A stretch of DNA of 64,000 nucleotides from Effrenium voratum (taxonomy: Eukaryota; Sar; Dinophyceae; Suessiales; Symbiodiniaceae), in assembly GCA_963377175.1 (NCBI GenBank), contig CAUJNA010003735.1, positions 1 to 64,000 on the forward strand. Reading direction: 5' to 3'. The notes under the pieces are model-generated. The model ran no database searches, was not told the origin of the DNA, and was given only the letters and a program-made list of their open reading frames with translations. How positions within the stretch are numbered: position 1 is the stretch's first letter; the number at the start of each line of letters is the position of its first letter. Of the stretch, positions 61,109 through 64,000 are shown one piece after another. The position numbers and the translations under genes were made by a program.

Positions 61109-62530
61109 AAACAATACAAATATGTTTTTAATTGTCCCCTGCTGGTTTTACAGGGAATCTATGACTACTGGATTTTGTTATATATATATATATATATATT
61201 TGCAGGGGGGGTAAGCAAATGCAAGACACATATTCTACAGGATGCTCCTCAGTCTGCAGGGCTGTGGGAAATGGAATCCACTTCCATGATGCAACAGAGA
61301 GGGCTTCCCAAGACCACCCCCCCCCCCTCGTAGCATGGTTGCGAGGGTTTGCTTGATCCAAGCCGCCGGCCAAACTGAAGTAAACCTTTTGGTACCTGTT
61401 GATTTCCGCCAGGGAGAAAAACTCTCGATTGGAGCAGCGCGGTAGCGTTGGTTTCCACTTTGGGTTCCTCTTTCATGGGGGGATTGGGGTTTGAACGCTT
61501 GAACATGGTCGGTGTACCTTTGCAGGGGACCCTGAACAATTGTGGCTTTCCGTTTGGTTTCCCTTTAAAACCACTAACAAAAGCCCTCAACAAAGATGCA
61601 TTCGAATGAATGTTTTAATGTTGCGTTTGGTTGCCATTTGTAGTGGGTGGCCAACAAAAAGCGGAACCATTTGAGGCAAGTAAAGTGGGCATCGATGGGA
61701 ATCAAGCGCTTTGGTACAAGAGGCGCATGTTCCACATGATTCCATGTGGATTATTTTTCGATTCAAGGTAGGGATTTGCTTCATTTGAGACATAGGATTG
61801 CAGAGACCCGTTCACATATGGGTAAAAACATGGTATTTACAAGGATCCACTCACCGTTCAGCTAGAACCATCAGGGGCCAAGTACGGCAAGTAAGCAAGC
61901 AAGATCGATGACCCCGGATCGCGGTCGAATACGGGGATTCCAACTTGTTCCTCTACTTTCAAGATTCAGGGCATCCCGGTAGATCTATCAATGAATCAAA
62001 GCAAGATCTGGCTGCCGGCAAGGAACCCCCTCAAATTGGTTGGCTTCCCGGGAACCAGTTTGACTGGGTTCTCTTCCAAGACGACTTCATATTTCTGGGT
62101 AGGCGAAAAGTATGAAATCTAATTTTCTGCGTAGCCCAAGTTAAACCCAGTTGCCCAGTGGTGCCCTTTCTTCAACCTTTTTTTTGGGAAGGGTGTTCCT
62201 TTGAACTCAACCAACCAAAATGTATTTTTTTCCCGTGGAAATCCACTGGGCATCTGAGTTCCTTCTCCGTCTTCTCAACCAACCAAACAAAAACCAAACA
62301 AAGGATGCCCTTCTTTCCCCTGGAAATCCACCGGGCATCTGCGAAAAGCGTTCGTTGGCCCAACCGGAGGGCCGTCTCCTGAGAGGCGCCGTCGCTCCCG
62401 CACCCCGCCGCGCCGGCGCTCGCCCTCTCCGCGGCGAAGGTCCCCGTCGCGGCGCAGGTCCCCGGCTGGGGCGGGGGGTAGAAAGCGGAGAATCCGCGGT
62501 AGGTCGCGTCCTCAAAGCCCGGGTAGGTGA
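21200..62530 (+). CDS. RS-rich protein with six KH RNA-binding domains, 27 exons
   Basis: Proposed exons: 21200-21235, 21903-21968, 22716-22793, 23028-23051, 23767-23819, 24631-24686, 26045-26103, 26876-26938, 28010-28052, 28946-28981, 42147-42237, 43355-43427, 44473-44539, 45458-45528, 46097-46130, 46840-46883, 47314-47385, 47762-47807, 48952-49037, 50583-50696, 52357-52406, 54870-54957, 55871-55948, 58032-58148, 59310-59402, 60975-61038 and 62370-62530. They join without breaking frame to about 620 residues. The protein has an RS N terminus, six KH domains (GxxG loops GKGG, GRAG, GKQG, GSRR, GKQG, GNRG) and an RS tail. KH domains bind single-stranded RNA and RS segments bind splicing partners, so a nuclear splicing or mRNA-binding role is inferred. 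Donors are mainly GC and GA; every acceptor but that of exon 2 is followed by G. The 42237/43355 junction is ambiguous by one base. The last exon could continue past a GTGAAC donor near 62527. Confidence 0.75.
22716..24686 (+). CDS. KH/RS gene, exons 3-6: KH domain 1
   Basis: Exon 3 gives DDYGVDTLKITDDDAAFILG and KGGKTK, the first strand, helix and the GKGG RNA-binding loop. Exon 4 is a 24-base micro-exon (EKIAKVAE). Exon 5 gives AEIELFERDLILEIRGS, the second and third strands. Exon 6 gives RKRAKKYCEGVMAQRQGP, the last helix. Together they form a standard type-I-like KH fold. Donors are GC, GC, GA and GC. The junction 23051/23767 was placed so that the micro-exon joins AEIELF in phase, which reproduces the helix-to-strand transition of KH domains. 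Confidence 0.75.
24415..24591. mobile_element. MITE family B copy
   Basis: Starts CTAGGTCCCCCAGTAGTGCC and ends GGAGGACCTAG (inverted). The interior contains CTACAAAAATAGAC. Other copies: 46974-47106, 52842-53193 (interrupted), about 56771-56886 and 60522-60655. Confidence 0.7.
24687..26044 (+). other. Intron of the KH/RS gene with MITE A and motif E
   Basis: Holds a family A copy (25258-25394) and a copy of the GGAATTCTAT/ACTGGA motif (25633-25688). No exon seen. Confidence 0.5.
26045..42237 (+). CDS. KH/RS gene, exons 7-11: KH domain 2
   Basis: Exon 7 gives TGPVSVTDDYDDDDLTLLQ; exon 8 VPQEAVGFVTGRAGNFLRSI plus E, with the GRAG loop; exon 9 DQWTTLMFFCEVDK; exon 10 RDKAFEKLAIF; exon 11 TIRARRGAELLVLSAVETKV then PGYFAGAPI. 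The intron between exons 10 and 11 is 13.2 kb and contains the antisense copia retrotransposon. The junction product LAIFG-TIRARRGAEL aligns with LAILG-PERGRRGAEL of KH4, which supports splicing across the retrotransposon. The exon 11 end near 42237 is ambiguous by one base. Confidence 0.7.
26939..28009 (+). other. Intron of the KH/RS gene
   Basis: Contains a tandem duplication of a CCTGCCATT...TTTTAATAAA segment (26967-27008 and 27073-27120), motif E (27180-27240) and a (CA)n run (27441-27463). Confidence 0.6.
28135..28205 (+). repeat. (TTTG)n microsatellite
   Basis: Imperfect tetranucleotide array in the intron 28053-28945. Confidence 0.9.
29597..29601. repeat. Target-site duplication GTTAT (left)
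   Basis: Matches GTTAT at 41464-41468. A five-base duplication is the usual size for copia integrases. Confidence 0.7.
29602..29668 (-). repeat. 3' LTR of the copia element (67 bp)
   Basis: Identical to the 5' LTR at 41397-41463, which implies recent insertion or gene conversion despite the broken reading frames. It is directly preceded on the - strand by a polypurine tract (29669-29680). Confidence 0.8.
29669..29680 (-). promoter_or_regulatory. Polypurine tract
   Basis: The - strand reads AGGGAAGGGGAG immediately upstream of the 3' LTR, the expected place and composition for the plus-strand primer. Confidence 0.65.
29790..30242 (-). CDS. Accessory 3' ORF of the copia element, zinc-binding pattern
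   Basis: A 150-residue open frame between the polyprotein and the 3' LTR. Its centre reads LYHLTHMGERYHWNRECWGL and, a little further on, LLPCPNC, fitting the G-x2-YH-x3/4-C ... C-x2-C pattern known from small Ada-like and competence-associated zinc-binding modules. The N terminus is Ser/Arg-rich and charged. Copia elements normally have nothing coding here. The function is unknown; a nucleic-acid-binding accessory role is only a guess. The ORF is intact although upstream genes are broken. Confidence 0.5.
   Translation of the reverse strand: MEEEDFRMESRSASQSSESSSSGVRLRQRRHDTPRPMGSIAETPMARQEEPQREPVELYHLTHMGERYHWNRECWGLRQATIRGMRSLLPCPNCWLGMRMQRDRNATAWKGEDGRRPACRCWHTSGACRSDLAGSVSMGWWRTRRRERKA
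30255..30520 (-). repeat. Purine/pyrimidine-asymmetric repeat near the 3' end of the copia element
   Basis: The + strand is almost all purine with imperfect repeats of GGGAAAGGGGGGAAAGATCT type. It covers the end of the polyprotein frame and the spacer before the 3' ORF. Confidence 0.65.
30481..33606 (-). CDS. Copia reverse transcriptase-RNase H polyprotein with long C-terminal extension
   Basis: A 1041-residue intact open frame. Reverse transcriptase: LDVKCAFLLAPTS with the first catalytic Asp (about 267) and YVDD at 377-380. RNase H: VLVDASFG (Asp about 559), STAEAE (595-600), YNDNRAAL (630-637) and LWADALTK (678-685). The last 350 residues are additional: a hydrophobic Gly-Ala segment (about 718-735), four copies of a 16-residue Ser/Pro repeat (SARSNPSPTASSTVSS type, about 805-880), and a strong membrane helix (WALTVLVVVVAIMSVICY, about 953-970) followed by a charged tail. 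The enzymes make DNA from element RNA; the role of the extension is unknown. Confidence 0.9.
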   Translation of the reverse strand: MSLTSGGHVVETEEGKFVRVVDVVPSEQPEGKDGGLEGALEVQERNTGEGPLRALGEPRFRLREKTAVKDLVVEELQQRLWRGSELANEEFRKVEVGKEYDGVAMDLIYQVDLENEEIARRLEEVQMKACQVELEGVQEVSEELFLQTRTVGLQEVRKNLENWVPSMKAEVDNFVSNQAIQRVSKGEAELVMEQARLSGKSVEVIPAMGVFTRKSGSGRHRSRIVCCGNRMNDRATEELYASGADATQVRTLLRKAALMNWDIMSLDVKCAFLLAPTSQDELIVVQPSRILEEAGLVSAQERWIVTGAMYGLTTAPRDWAGHRDNTLRTMEWTQVVDGQPMTLGLVAMKDSNLWVIKEVKNVEKKLYGEVRGFVAIYVDDFLTVGPKVVEEELTKRLNSLWPTSAPEFAEVGSEPMKFLGMEIQREADGGYLLHQKSYARELLNRHEVVTESPYVRVPEEKEVVQPTLKLVKQAQKLTGELLWLSGRTRPDVAAAIQRMSQKATRDPAWVIELGKNVLAYVCRTWDYALHYGPKVVQEEDPDMFRRTPRRNGTVEVLVDASFGVEDEHSVSGLVVLYGGVPIQWESKKQGLIALSTAEAELAALMEGVQAGRSVRALVSLVEDEVELELYNDNRAALILASGQGGGWRTRHLRIRANCLAEAVKEKELSLTHRPGTKLWADALTKCLPAGPLERFRKGIGLYSEKKETQGGENDLREAVVKGVAAVAVGGTLLSMRRLAGGPPEMGEIGGALLAGGRMVLVNQVKSVGIQKVRNLVREKVERKLEGGMRRLGVRPGSLCSSAFAESSPTASFTVSSSARSNPSPTASSTVSSSARSNPSPTASSTVSSSARSNPSPTAFSTLSSLAWLNSSPTATSSWNTTRGSDANAVTSQDQKPMEWLEPSSMESVRRSRTGLRGTSSTTGGGTGILVAVATLKVEGAEAQGDQQVENASWALTVLVVVVAIMSVICYKLVEEMVKAILQQRRRGTVEILVENREVQTTSEETEQEIRRRVWEEVRRDLRLERLQQPFSSLGSSPTFPC
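30996..31175 (-). repeat. 48-bp tandem repeat inside the polyprotein frame
   Basis: About 3.5 copies of a 48-base unit encode the 16-residue Ser/Pro repeat. The period is a multiple of three, so the frame is kept. Confidence 0.8.
33730..34590 (-). pseudogene. Copia integrase, frameshifted and lacking its C-terminal part
   Basis: The zinc-binding region reads LEHPVVSRLSKEEWRRHCAM and DHMPFSRECPDCQRG (HHCC type), followed by LSLDLCGPF with the first catalytic aspartate. The frame shifts near 34150 and continues with EVVGLAPGMDKV and the core segment VRRVHLDRAGEL with the second aspartate. The frame ends at 33730; the expected glutamate-bearing segment and C-terminal domain are not recognisable before the next open frame starts at 33606. 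Integrase inserts the element cDNA into nuclear DNA. Confidence 0.7.
34600..35230 (-). pseudogene. Methyltransferase-like domain between protease and integrase
   Basis: Two frames overlap at 34943-34955. The first reads CDSVIVHLFSGPDQSWW and AVLCVDKEANLCQNLL, resembling the SAM-binding motif I and the acidic motif II of Rossmann methyltransferases. The second reads DSLIGGPPCRTVSKLR, resembling the catalytic GPPC motif IV of cytosine-C5 methyltransferases, then FLKEHPRDP and GACGHSRRKPSTLGTNL. Order and spacing fit a methyltransferase fold but not all C5 motifs are present (no ENV or QRxR seen). A frameshift between motifs II and IV breaks this copy. Cytosine methyltransferases have been described in some dinoflagellate LTR elements; whether this is the same family is not known to me. 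Confidence 0.5.
35196..35780 (-). CDS. Copia aspartic protease domain
   Basis: A 194-residue open frame. Residues 47-54 are LLDGGATH, the active-site region; most copia proteases have D-S/T-G here, whereas this copy has D-G-G. The flanking ILRPAFTEQEYD and KVELAAGEAVLRQD fit the family. The apparent ATG at the 35780 end is created at the foldback border: the frame is in phase with the upstream knuckle frame if the insertion and one TA are discounted. A single-base shift near 35210 separates it from the next domain. Confidence 0.7.
   Translation of the reverse strand: MASTGSGKEDSSGELMMEAVKLLRSLKPSAKAVKVSSLKEAGGGRALLDGGATHILRPAFTEQEYDEALPIKVELAAGEAVLRQDPATGTLLTNFETQVIIPLGKVVRMGYKVTWENDTFEMCDGNGSKVEVELQSGCPTVAMETAWQLIDGLEKEETEAERRCCALRAGDPGDLDPRVWRWLNDLREMWPGAG
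36271..36535 (+). repeat. 25-bp GC-rich tandem array in the left foldback arm
   Basis: About ten copies of a unit like CGCGGCAGGACCGCGCAG plus a spacer GCGACCAT or TGAGCCAT. It is present only in the left arm. The unit is itself partly palindromic. Its 25-base period cycles reading frames, so it is not coding. Confidence 0.85.
36530..37200 (+). repeat. Foldback element, left inner inverted arm
   Basis: Contains GCATGCAGTTTACGCTGTTT, repeated GGCGGCCGGTCCGCC blocks (ubiquitous in both arms), and the start of the CTGCAG minisatellite. The same sequence appears inverted at about 37500-38565. Confidence 0.8.
37500..38565 (-). repeat. Foldback element, right inner inverted arm
   Basis: Inverted copy of 36530-37200 with a longer minisatellite. 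The repeat GGAGTCTGCAGTCT (14-15 bases, with a palindromic CTGCAG) covers 37500-38100. The two arms could pair into a long hairpin in single-stranded DNA or RNA. Confidence 0.8.
38798..39046 (-). pseudogene. gag zinc knuckle (CCHC) fragment
   Basis: This frame contains CWNCGSTQHMKPDCP, a C-x2-C-x4-H-x4-C nucleic-acid-binding knuckle typical of the end of gag. It is offset from the capsid frame that stops at 39034, indicating an indel between them. The frame runs straight into the foldback element at 38797. Confidence 0.75.
39034..41372 (-). pseudogene. gag region of the copia element, frameshifted
   Basis: Translation probably starts at the ATG at 41372 (MAASDDSLKTPSEGEG). The frame then shifts near 41050, runs through a low-complexity Ser/Ala/Gly region to 40354, shifts again across a Gly-Pro-rich repeat (about 39995-40235), and continues as a 297-residue open frame (39927-39034) starting MRSVELPMLPELSESEVGPL. 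That last part, rich in Trp and Leu helices (WWQEVLRVSGDCYRQWLEAE), looks like a capsid domain and ends with a Lys-rich tail. Capsid proteins package the element RNA in cytoplasmic particles. Several indels break the frame, so this copy is inactive as it stands. Confidence 0.65.
39995..40235 (-). repeat. Gly-Pro minisatellite in gag
   Basis: A unit of about 24-27 bases (+ strand CCTCCAGGAGCGCCAGGAAA) repeats about nine times, encoding GFPGAPGG-like collagen-type repeats on the - strand. Length changes here have shifted the gag frame. Confidence 0.75.
41383..41396 (-). promoter_or_regulatory. Primer-binding site, probably half-tRNA iMet type
   Basis: The + strand reads GTTGGGCTCATAACC, the anticodon arm of eukaryotic initiator tRNA-Met (loop CUCAUAA). 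The - strand element therefore carries its complement two bases inside the 5' LTR. Drosophila copia primes from a cleaved initiator tRNA that pairs in this arm. The match was judged from known tRNA sequences, not by search. Confidence 0.55.
41397..41463 (-). repeat. 5' LTR of the copia element (67 bp)
   Basis: Identical over all 67 bases to 29602-29668. On the - strand it starts CCCATGCGCC and ends CTTCTGAG. It is far shorter than usual copia LTRs, which are normally hundreds of bases, and lacks the usual TG...CA ends. The GTTAT duplication and the adjoining primer site support the border. Confidence 0.8.
41464..41468. repeat. Target-site duplication GTTAT (right)
   Basis: Partner of 29597-29601; together they delimit the retrotransposon. 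Confidence 0.7.
43355..46130 (+). CDS. KH/RS gene, exons 12-15: KH domain 3
   Basis: Exon 12 gives DEVLDRDRHRDATGTWSTDT then MQFQ. Exon 13 gives DDELSYALGKQGGTRKKLER then SS, with the GKQG loop. Exon 14 gives AVVQYVGQTALFSGPKTERK then RAK. Exon 15 gives EYMKWLFMQLE. Donors are GC (43427), GC (44539), GA (45528) and GT (46130). This is the same KH type as domains 1 and 5, and exon 13 starts at the same residue as the exon at 52357. Confidence 0.75.
46840..50696 (+). CDS. KH/RS gene, exons 16-20: KH domain 4
   Basis: Exon 16 gives PVWVDNWEERDDIT; exon 17 VLDIPSDCIGYVTGSRRAAL then GGME; exon 18 EEWGTLMFFMTKPGS; exon 19 GKGDRRSGGPGFGEQLAILG then PERGRRGA; exon 20 ELKVMSSVEEKAPGQYTRGI then REKFSDSRGFSTDRMIFK. 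The GxxG loop reads GSRR, so the last glycine is missing; RNA binding by this domain may be weak. Donors are GC, GT, GC, GC and GA. Exon 20 is uninterrupted where KH2/KH3 have the intron 42238-43354. Confidence 0.75.
47153..47279. mobile_element. MITE family A, best-preserved copy (127 bp)
   Basis: Left end TACTGTGGATGGACGAAATC and right end its inverted match, with about 25-base terminal inverted repeats and TA at both ends. No coding capacity. Related copies lie near 9328-9460, 25258-25394, 48078-48175, 54521-54617, 56509-56632, 57553-57675 and 60710-60845, with partial copies near 16336, 26215, 42970-43046 and 60900-60955. Confidence 0.75.
48444..48557. repeat. Repeat family D, single copy
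   Basis: Matches the unit at 62574-62815: CGGAGGGTAG, GCGGCCGCCT, CATGGTTCTGGGTAG and GGGTTTTGATTGTGACTCA. Confidence 0.7.
48818..48901 (+). repeat. (ATC)n microsatellite
   Basis: About 27 trinucleotide copies ending some 50 bases before exon 19 of the KH/RS gene; preceded by a poly-C run at 48745-48758. Confidence 0.95.
51835..52060. other. Isolated AT-rich island
   Basis: About 225 bases of almost pure A and T, in contrast to the mixed composition around it. No frame or repeat unit stands out. It lies in the intron 50697-52356. Confidence 0.8.
52357..55948 (+). CDS. KH/RS gene, exons 21-23: KH domain 5
   Basis: Exon 21 gives DDELSYALGKQGSTRK, with GKQG loop. Exon 22 gives LALASGCIIQYVGHVCFLAG then TMAERRRAK. 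Exon 23 gives EFLDWLLQQRRGQVTVNNIS then ERDDVT. It is close in sequence to KH3, and the exon borders fall at the same residues, except that exon 23 has no intron where KH3/KH4 are split (46131-46839). Donors are GC at 52406 and GA at 54957 and 55948. Confidence 0.75.
52407..54869 (+). other. Intron of the KH/RS gene
   Basis: Holds the interrupted family B element, motif E (54290-54345) and a family A copy (54521-54617). The rest, 53200-54280, shows no gene or recognised repeat. Confidence 0.5.
52842..53193. mobile_element. MITE family B copy, interrupted
   Basis: Both family B ends are present, but the interior is expanded to about 350 bases and includes an ACTC microsatellite (53061-53100), so another sequence has entered or expanded here. 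Confidence 0.55.
55949..58031 (+). other. Intron of the KH/RS gene, repeat-dense
   Basis: Holds family A (56509-56632, 57553-57675), family B (56771-56886) and two family C copies (57190-57403). No exon seen. Confidence 0.55.
57190..57403. mobile_element. MITE family C, two adjacent copies
   Basis: Each unit starts near GGGTATGGGTCAAAAT or GGGTCAATAT and ends TGACCCACAGCCAT or TGAGCCACAGCCAT (inverted). Other copies: 3457-3567, 17284-17412, 55560-55665 and a truncated one at the right edge (63940-64000). Confidence 0.6.
58032..59402 (+). CDS. KH/RS gene, exons 24-25: KH domain 6
   Basis: Exon 24 (117 bases) gives VFIPENCKGWVTGNRGSELR then RMELETGTYMFMALDKRGE, with loop GNRG. Exon 25 gives ERLLIFSVDSGSKTSEKGRA then AAERLVNEMIQ, the closing strand and helix. 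In KH2 and KH4 the segment encoded by exon 24 is split in two by an intron, here it is continuous. Both donors are GC. Confidence 0.75.
59403..60974 (+). other. Intron of the KH/RS gene
   Basis: Contains a cluster of GCGTAGGC (59983-60425), family B (60522-60655) and family A copies (60710-60955). An 89-residue open frame at 60141-60410 has no domain pattern and was not called. Confidence 0.5.
60522..60655. mobile_element. MITE family B copy
   Basis: Starts CTAGGTCCCCCAAG and ends ACTGGAGGACCTAG, with a shared internal CCCCTACTAAAATAGACTAC. It lies in the intron before exon 26 of the KH/RS gene. Confidence 0.65.
60975..62530 (+). CDS. KH/RS gene, exons 26-27: RS-rich C terminus and stop
   Basis: Exon 26 (60975-61038) gives EKLRGDEGRGRSDSRPRSDS then R. 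Exon 27 (62370-62530) gives PSPERRRRSRTPPRRRSPSP, RRRSPSRRRSPAGAGG, then a basic tail ending in TGA at 62528-62530. RSP repeats are typical of serine-arginine splicing factors and are likely phosphorylated. The GC donor at 61039 and the acceptor GGAG before 62370 keep phase. A GTGAAC at 62526-62531 could act as a donor, so the true C terminus may lie further downstream. Confidence 0.6.
61039..62369 (+). other. Intron of the KH/RS gene
   Basis: Starts with a GC donor and poly-T, then motif E (61140-61225) and a (TA)n run (61181-61200). No exon seen. Confidence 0.5.
61062..61104 (+). repeat. Poly-T tract (about 42 bases)
   Basis: A homopolymer directly after exon 26. It could be the tail of an antisense retroposed sequence or the start of an intron pyrimidine tract; nothing upstream on the - strand is recognisable as a retroposon body. 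Confidence 0.8.
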
Positions 62531-64000
62531 ACCAACCATACATAGGCGTCGGCCGCCTTTTAATGAACCAGTCGGGTATCTGGAGGGTATTTAGGGACAA
62601 TTCCAACCAGAAATCGCTGCGGCCGCCTTTTCATAAATCATTCTTTGCATGGTTCTGGGTAGACCATTTGAATGCCGGGTTTTGATGTATGACTCAGGAA
62701 CTGGAGGGTAGCTGGGGACAATGCGAACCCGAAATTGCTGCGGCCGCCTTCATAGTTCATTATTTACATGGTTCTGGGTAGGCCATTTTAATACGGGGTT
62801 TTGGTTGTGACTCAGGTAAACTTGTTGTAGAGCGGAAATAGGAAACCGCTCTAAAAAACTAACAATCCCAACCCCCGAAGCTGAGAACTGAGGTAGTTTC
62901 GCTTATTGACTTTGTAGAGAATCAATGATGCCAGATGGTGTAAGCCTGTACTCTCCTTTAGGCCATCTTTGACATGAGTCTCCCTTGAGGGGGTGACGTG
63001 CTTTTTTCGATTCTCCGGACACCGGTCCAATGCGACACCTGGAATTCCTGGAGCAGTCTGATCAGCGGTCGACGTTTCGAGAGTCGAAGGCTTCGAAACC
63101 GAAAGCCACACACCGCGCAGGGGACGTTCGGACTCCAGGCCGGTCCGTTCCGGGAAGCGATGGAATGGGAGGTTGGTGGGTCTGACCTGACGATTTCAGG
63201 GCTCCATCGGCTATGATCATATACTATATTCATCGTGACTACCGCGTATGTATACTGTATATATATACACATATACACACATACATTTACATATATATGT
63301 ATATATGTGCCATAGATCTGACTGGGGAACACCCTCTATGGCAGGTGGGTCCAGCAAACGATCAGAACTTGATCAACAATCATTCCCATAGCTGGGTCAG
63401 TGTCTCACTTCCTGAGTTCGGGGACTCTAGTTTTTTTTGGGAAGACCATTCCAGTGGTCAGCAATAAGTTCAGACTTTTTTTGGCCCATCTACTCAGGAA
63501 GTGAGGTGTAAGGTGGCTTTCATTTTGAGGTGCTTCTAGGTTGGAAACAATTTTTGAGGAGAAGGCCGCACCAGTCGGAGGAGTTGTCACAACTCCAATC
63601 AAGCTGATCACTTTCCTACTAGGGAGTCGCCCGTGATTTGCGCGTGGCCTGCCGGATCAATGTGAATTTTGACAGTAAAGTGAGTCTTGTATTTGAGGGC
63701 TCACTTGTTCAAGGCGAACCAACAGACCTTAGATCCTTCAACCCCTCAGTTTTGGTGCACTTGAAATCGTGGCCTCAAAGGTTGTTGGTTTCATGTTCCG
63801 TTTTGTTGTTTGGTTCTTGTCACTTTTGGGGAGCTGCAAAGAACAACGGAACGTGTCTCGCTAACATTCCTGCGGCGTTTGGAAAGCGAGGGTGGGGGCG
63901 GAAGAAGTATGAGGGCAATTGGTAAAGGCTTTAGGCACTCTAATATCATTTGGCTGTGGCTCAAAAAGCGGCACCAAAATGGAACCCTGGTAAGTGGAAA
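62531..64000. other. Downstream region with one possible exon
   Basis: After the family D repeats, 63623-63679 follows CTACTAG and reads GVARDLRVACRINVNFDSK before GTGAGT. It could be an internal exon of a next gene or a distal exon of the KH/RS gene. A (TA/CA) run lies at 63250-63310 and a truncated family C copy at the right edge. Confidence 0.3.
62574..62815. repeat. Tandem pair of 122-bp repeat family D
   Basis: Two consecutive units share CTGGAGGGTA, GCGGCCGCCTT, CATGGTTCTGGGTAG and GGGTTTTG. A third copy is at about 48444-48557, in an intron of the same gene. Confidence 0.75.

Noticed and set aside
62172..62606. 144-codon - strand frame opposite the RS tail
   Set aside because: It is the complement of the Arg/Ser-rich exon 27 plus part of repeat family D; the + strand RS pattern explains it better.

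Overview
The window looks like nuclear DNA of a dinoflagellate, most likely a Suessiales/Symbiodiniaceae-type alga. Short GC-rich coding islands of 24-160 bases are separated by introns of roughly 0.2-13 kb. Intron 3' ends are AG, nearly always followed by G. Intron 5' ends start with GC or GA more often than GT. All host exons lie on the + strand, and the two host genes are about 90 bases apart. The exon models were assembled by eye from frame, phase and family pattern. They keep phase throughout (about 500 codons for gene 1, about 620 for gene 2), but no transcript evidence was available.

Gene 1 (about 901-21109, 5' end outside the window) encodes a protein of repeated EF-hand-like helix-loop-helix units. 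Most loops are degenerate. One, split across the 12642/13203 junction, is fully canonical. Gene 2 (21200-62530) starts at an ATG directly preceded by AG, a plausible spliced-leader acceptor. It encodes about 620 residues: a short RS-rich N terminus, six KH RNA-binding domains arranged as three pairs of two alternating types, and an RS-rich C terminus. It resembles an RS/KH splicing or mRNA-binding factor.

The intron between gene-2 exons 10 and 11 (28982-42146) carries an almost 12-kb Ty1/copia LTR retrotransposon in antisense (29602-41463). Its LTRs are only 67 bp and identical, the target duplication is GTTAT, and it has a polypurine tract and a primer site resembling the complement of the initiator-tRNA anticodon arm. 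On the - strand it carries gag with a CCHC knuckle, an aspartic protease, a methyltransferase-like domain (HLFSG and GGPPC motifs), integrase, reverse transcriptase/RNase H with a long C-terminal membrane extension, and a separate 3' ORF with a zinc-binding pattern. Several frameshifts show it is dead or decaying. A 3-kb foldback element (about 35780-38797) sits at a TA inside it, between gag and protease.

The remaining introns hold many short repeated elements (MITE-like families A-C with terminal inverted repeats, a tandem 122-bp family and a shared GGAATCGAT motif), micro- and minisatellites, G-rich tracts near intron 5' ends, C-rich tracts near 3' ends, and one isolated AT-rich island (51835-52060). 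No rRNA or tRNA gene, operon structure or CRISPR array was seen.
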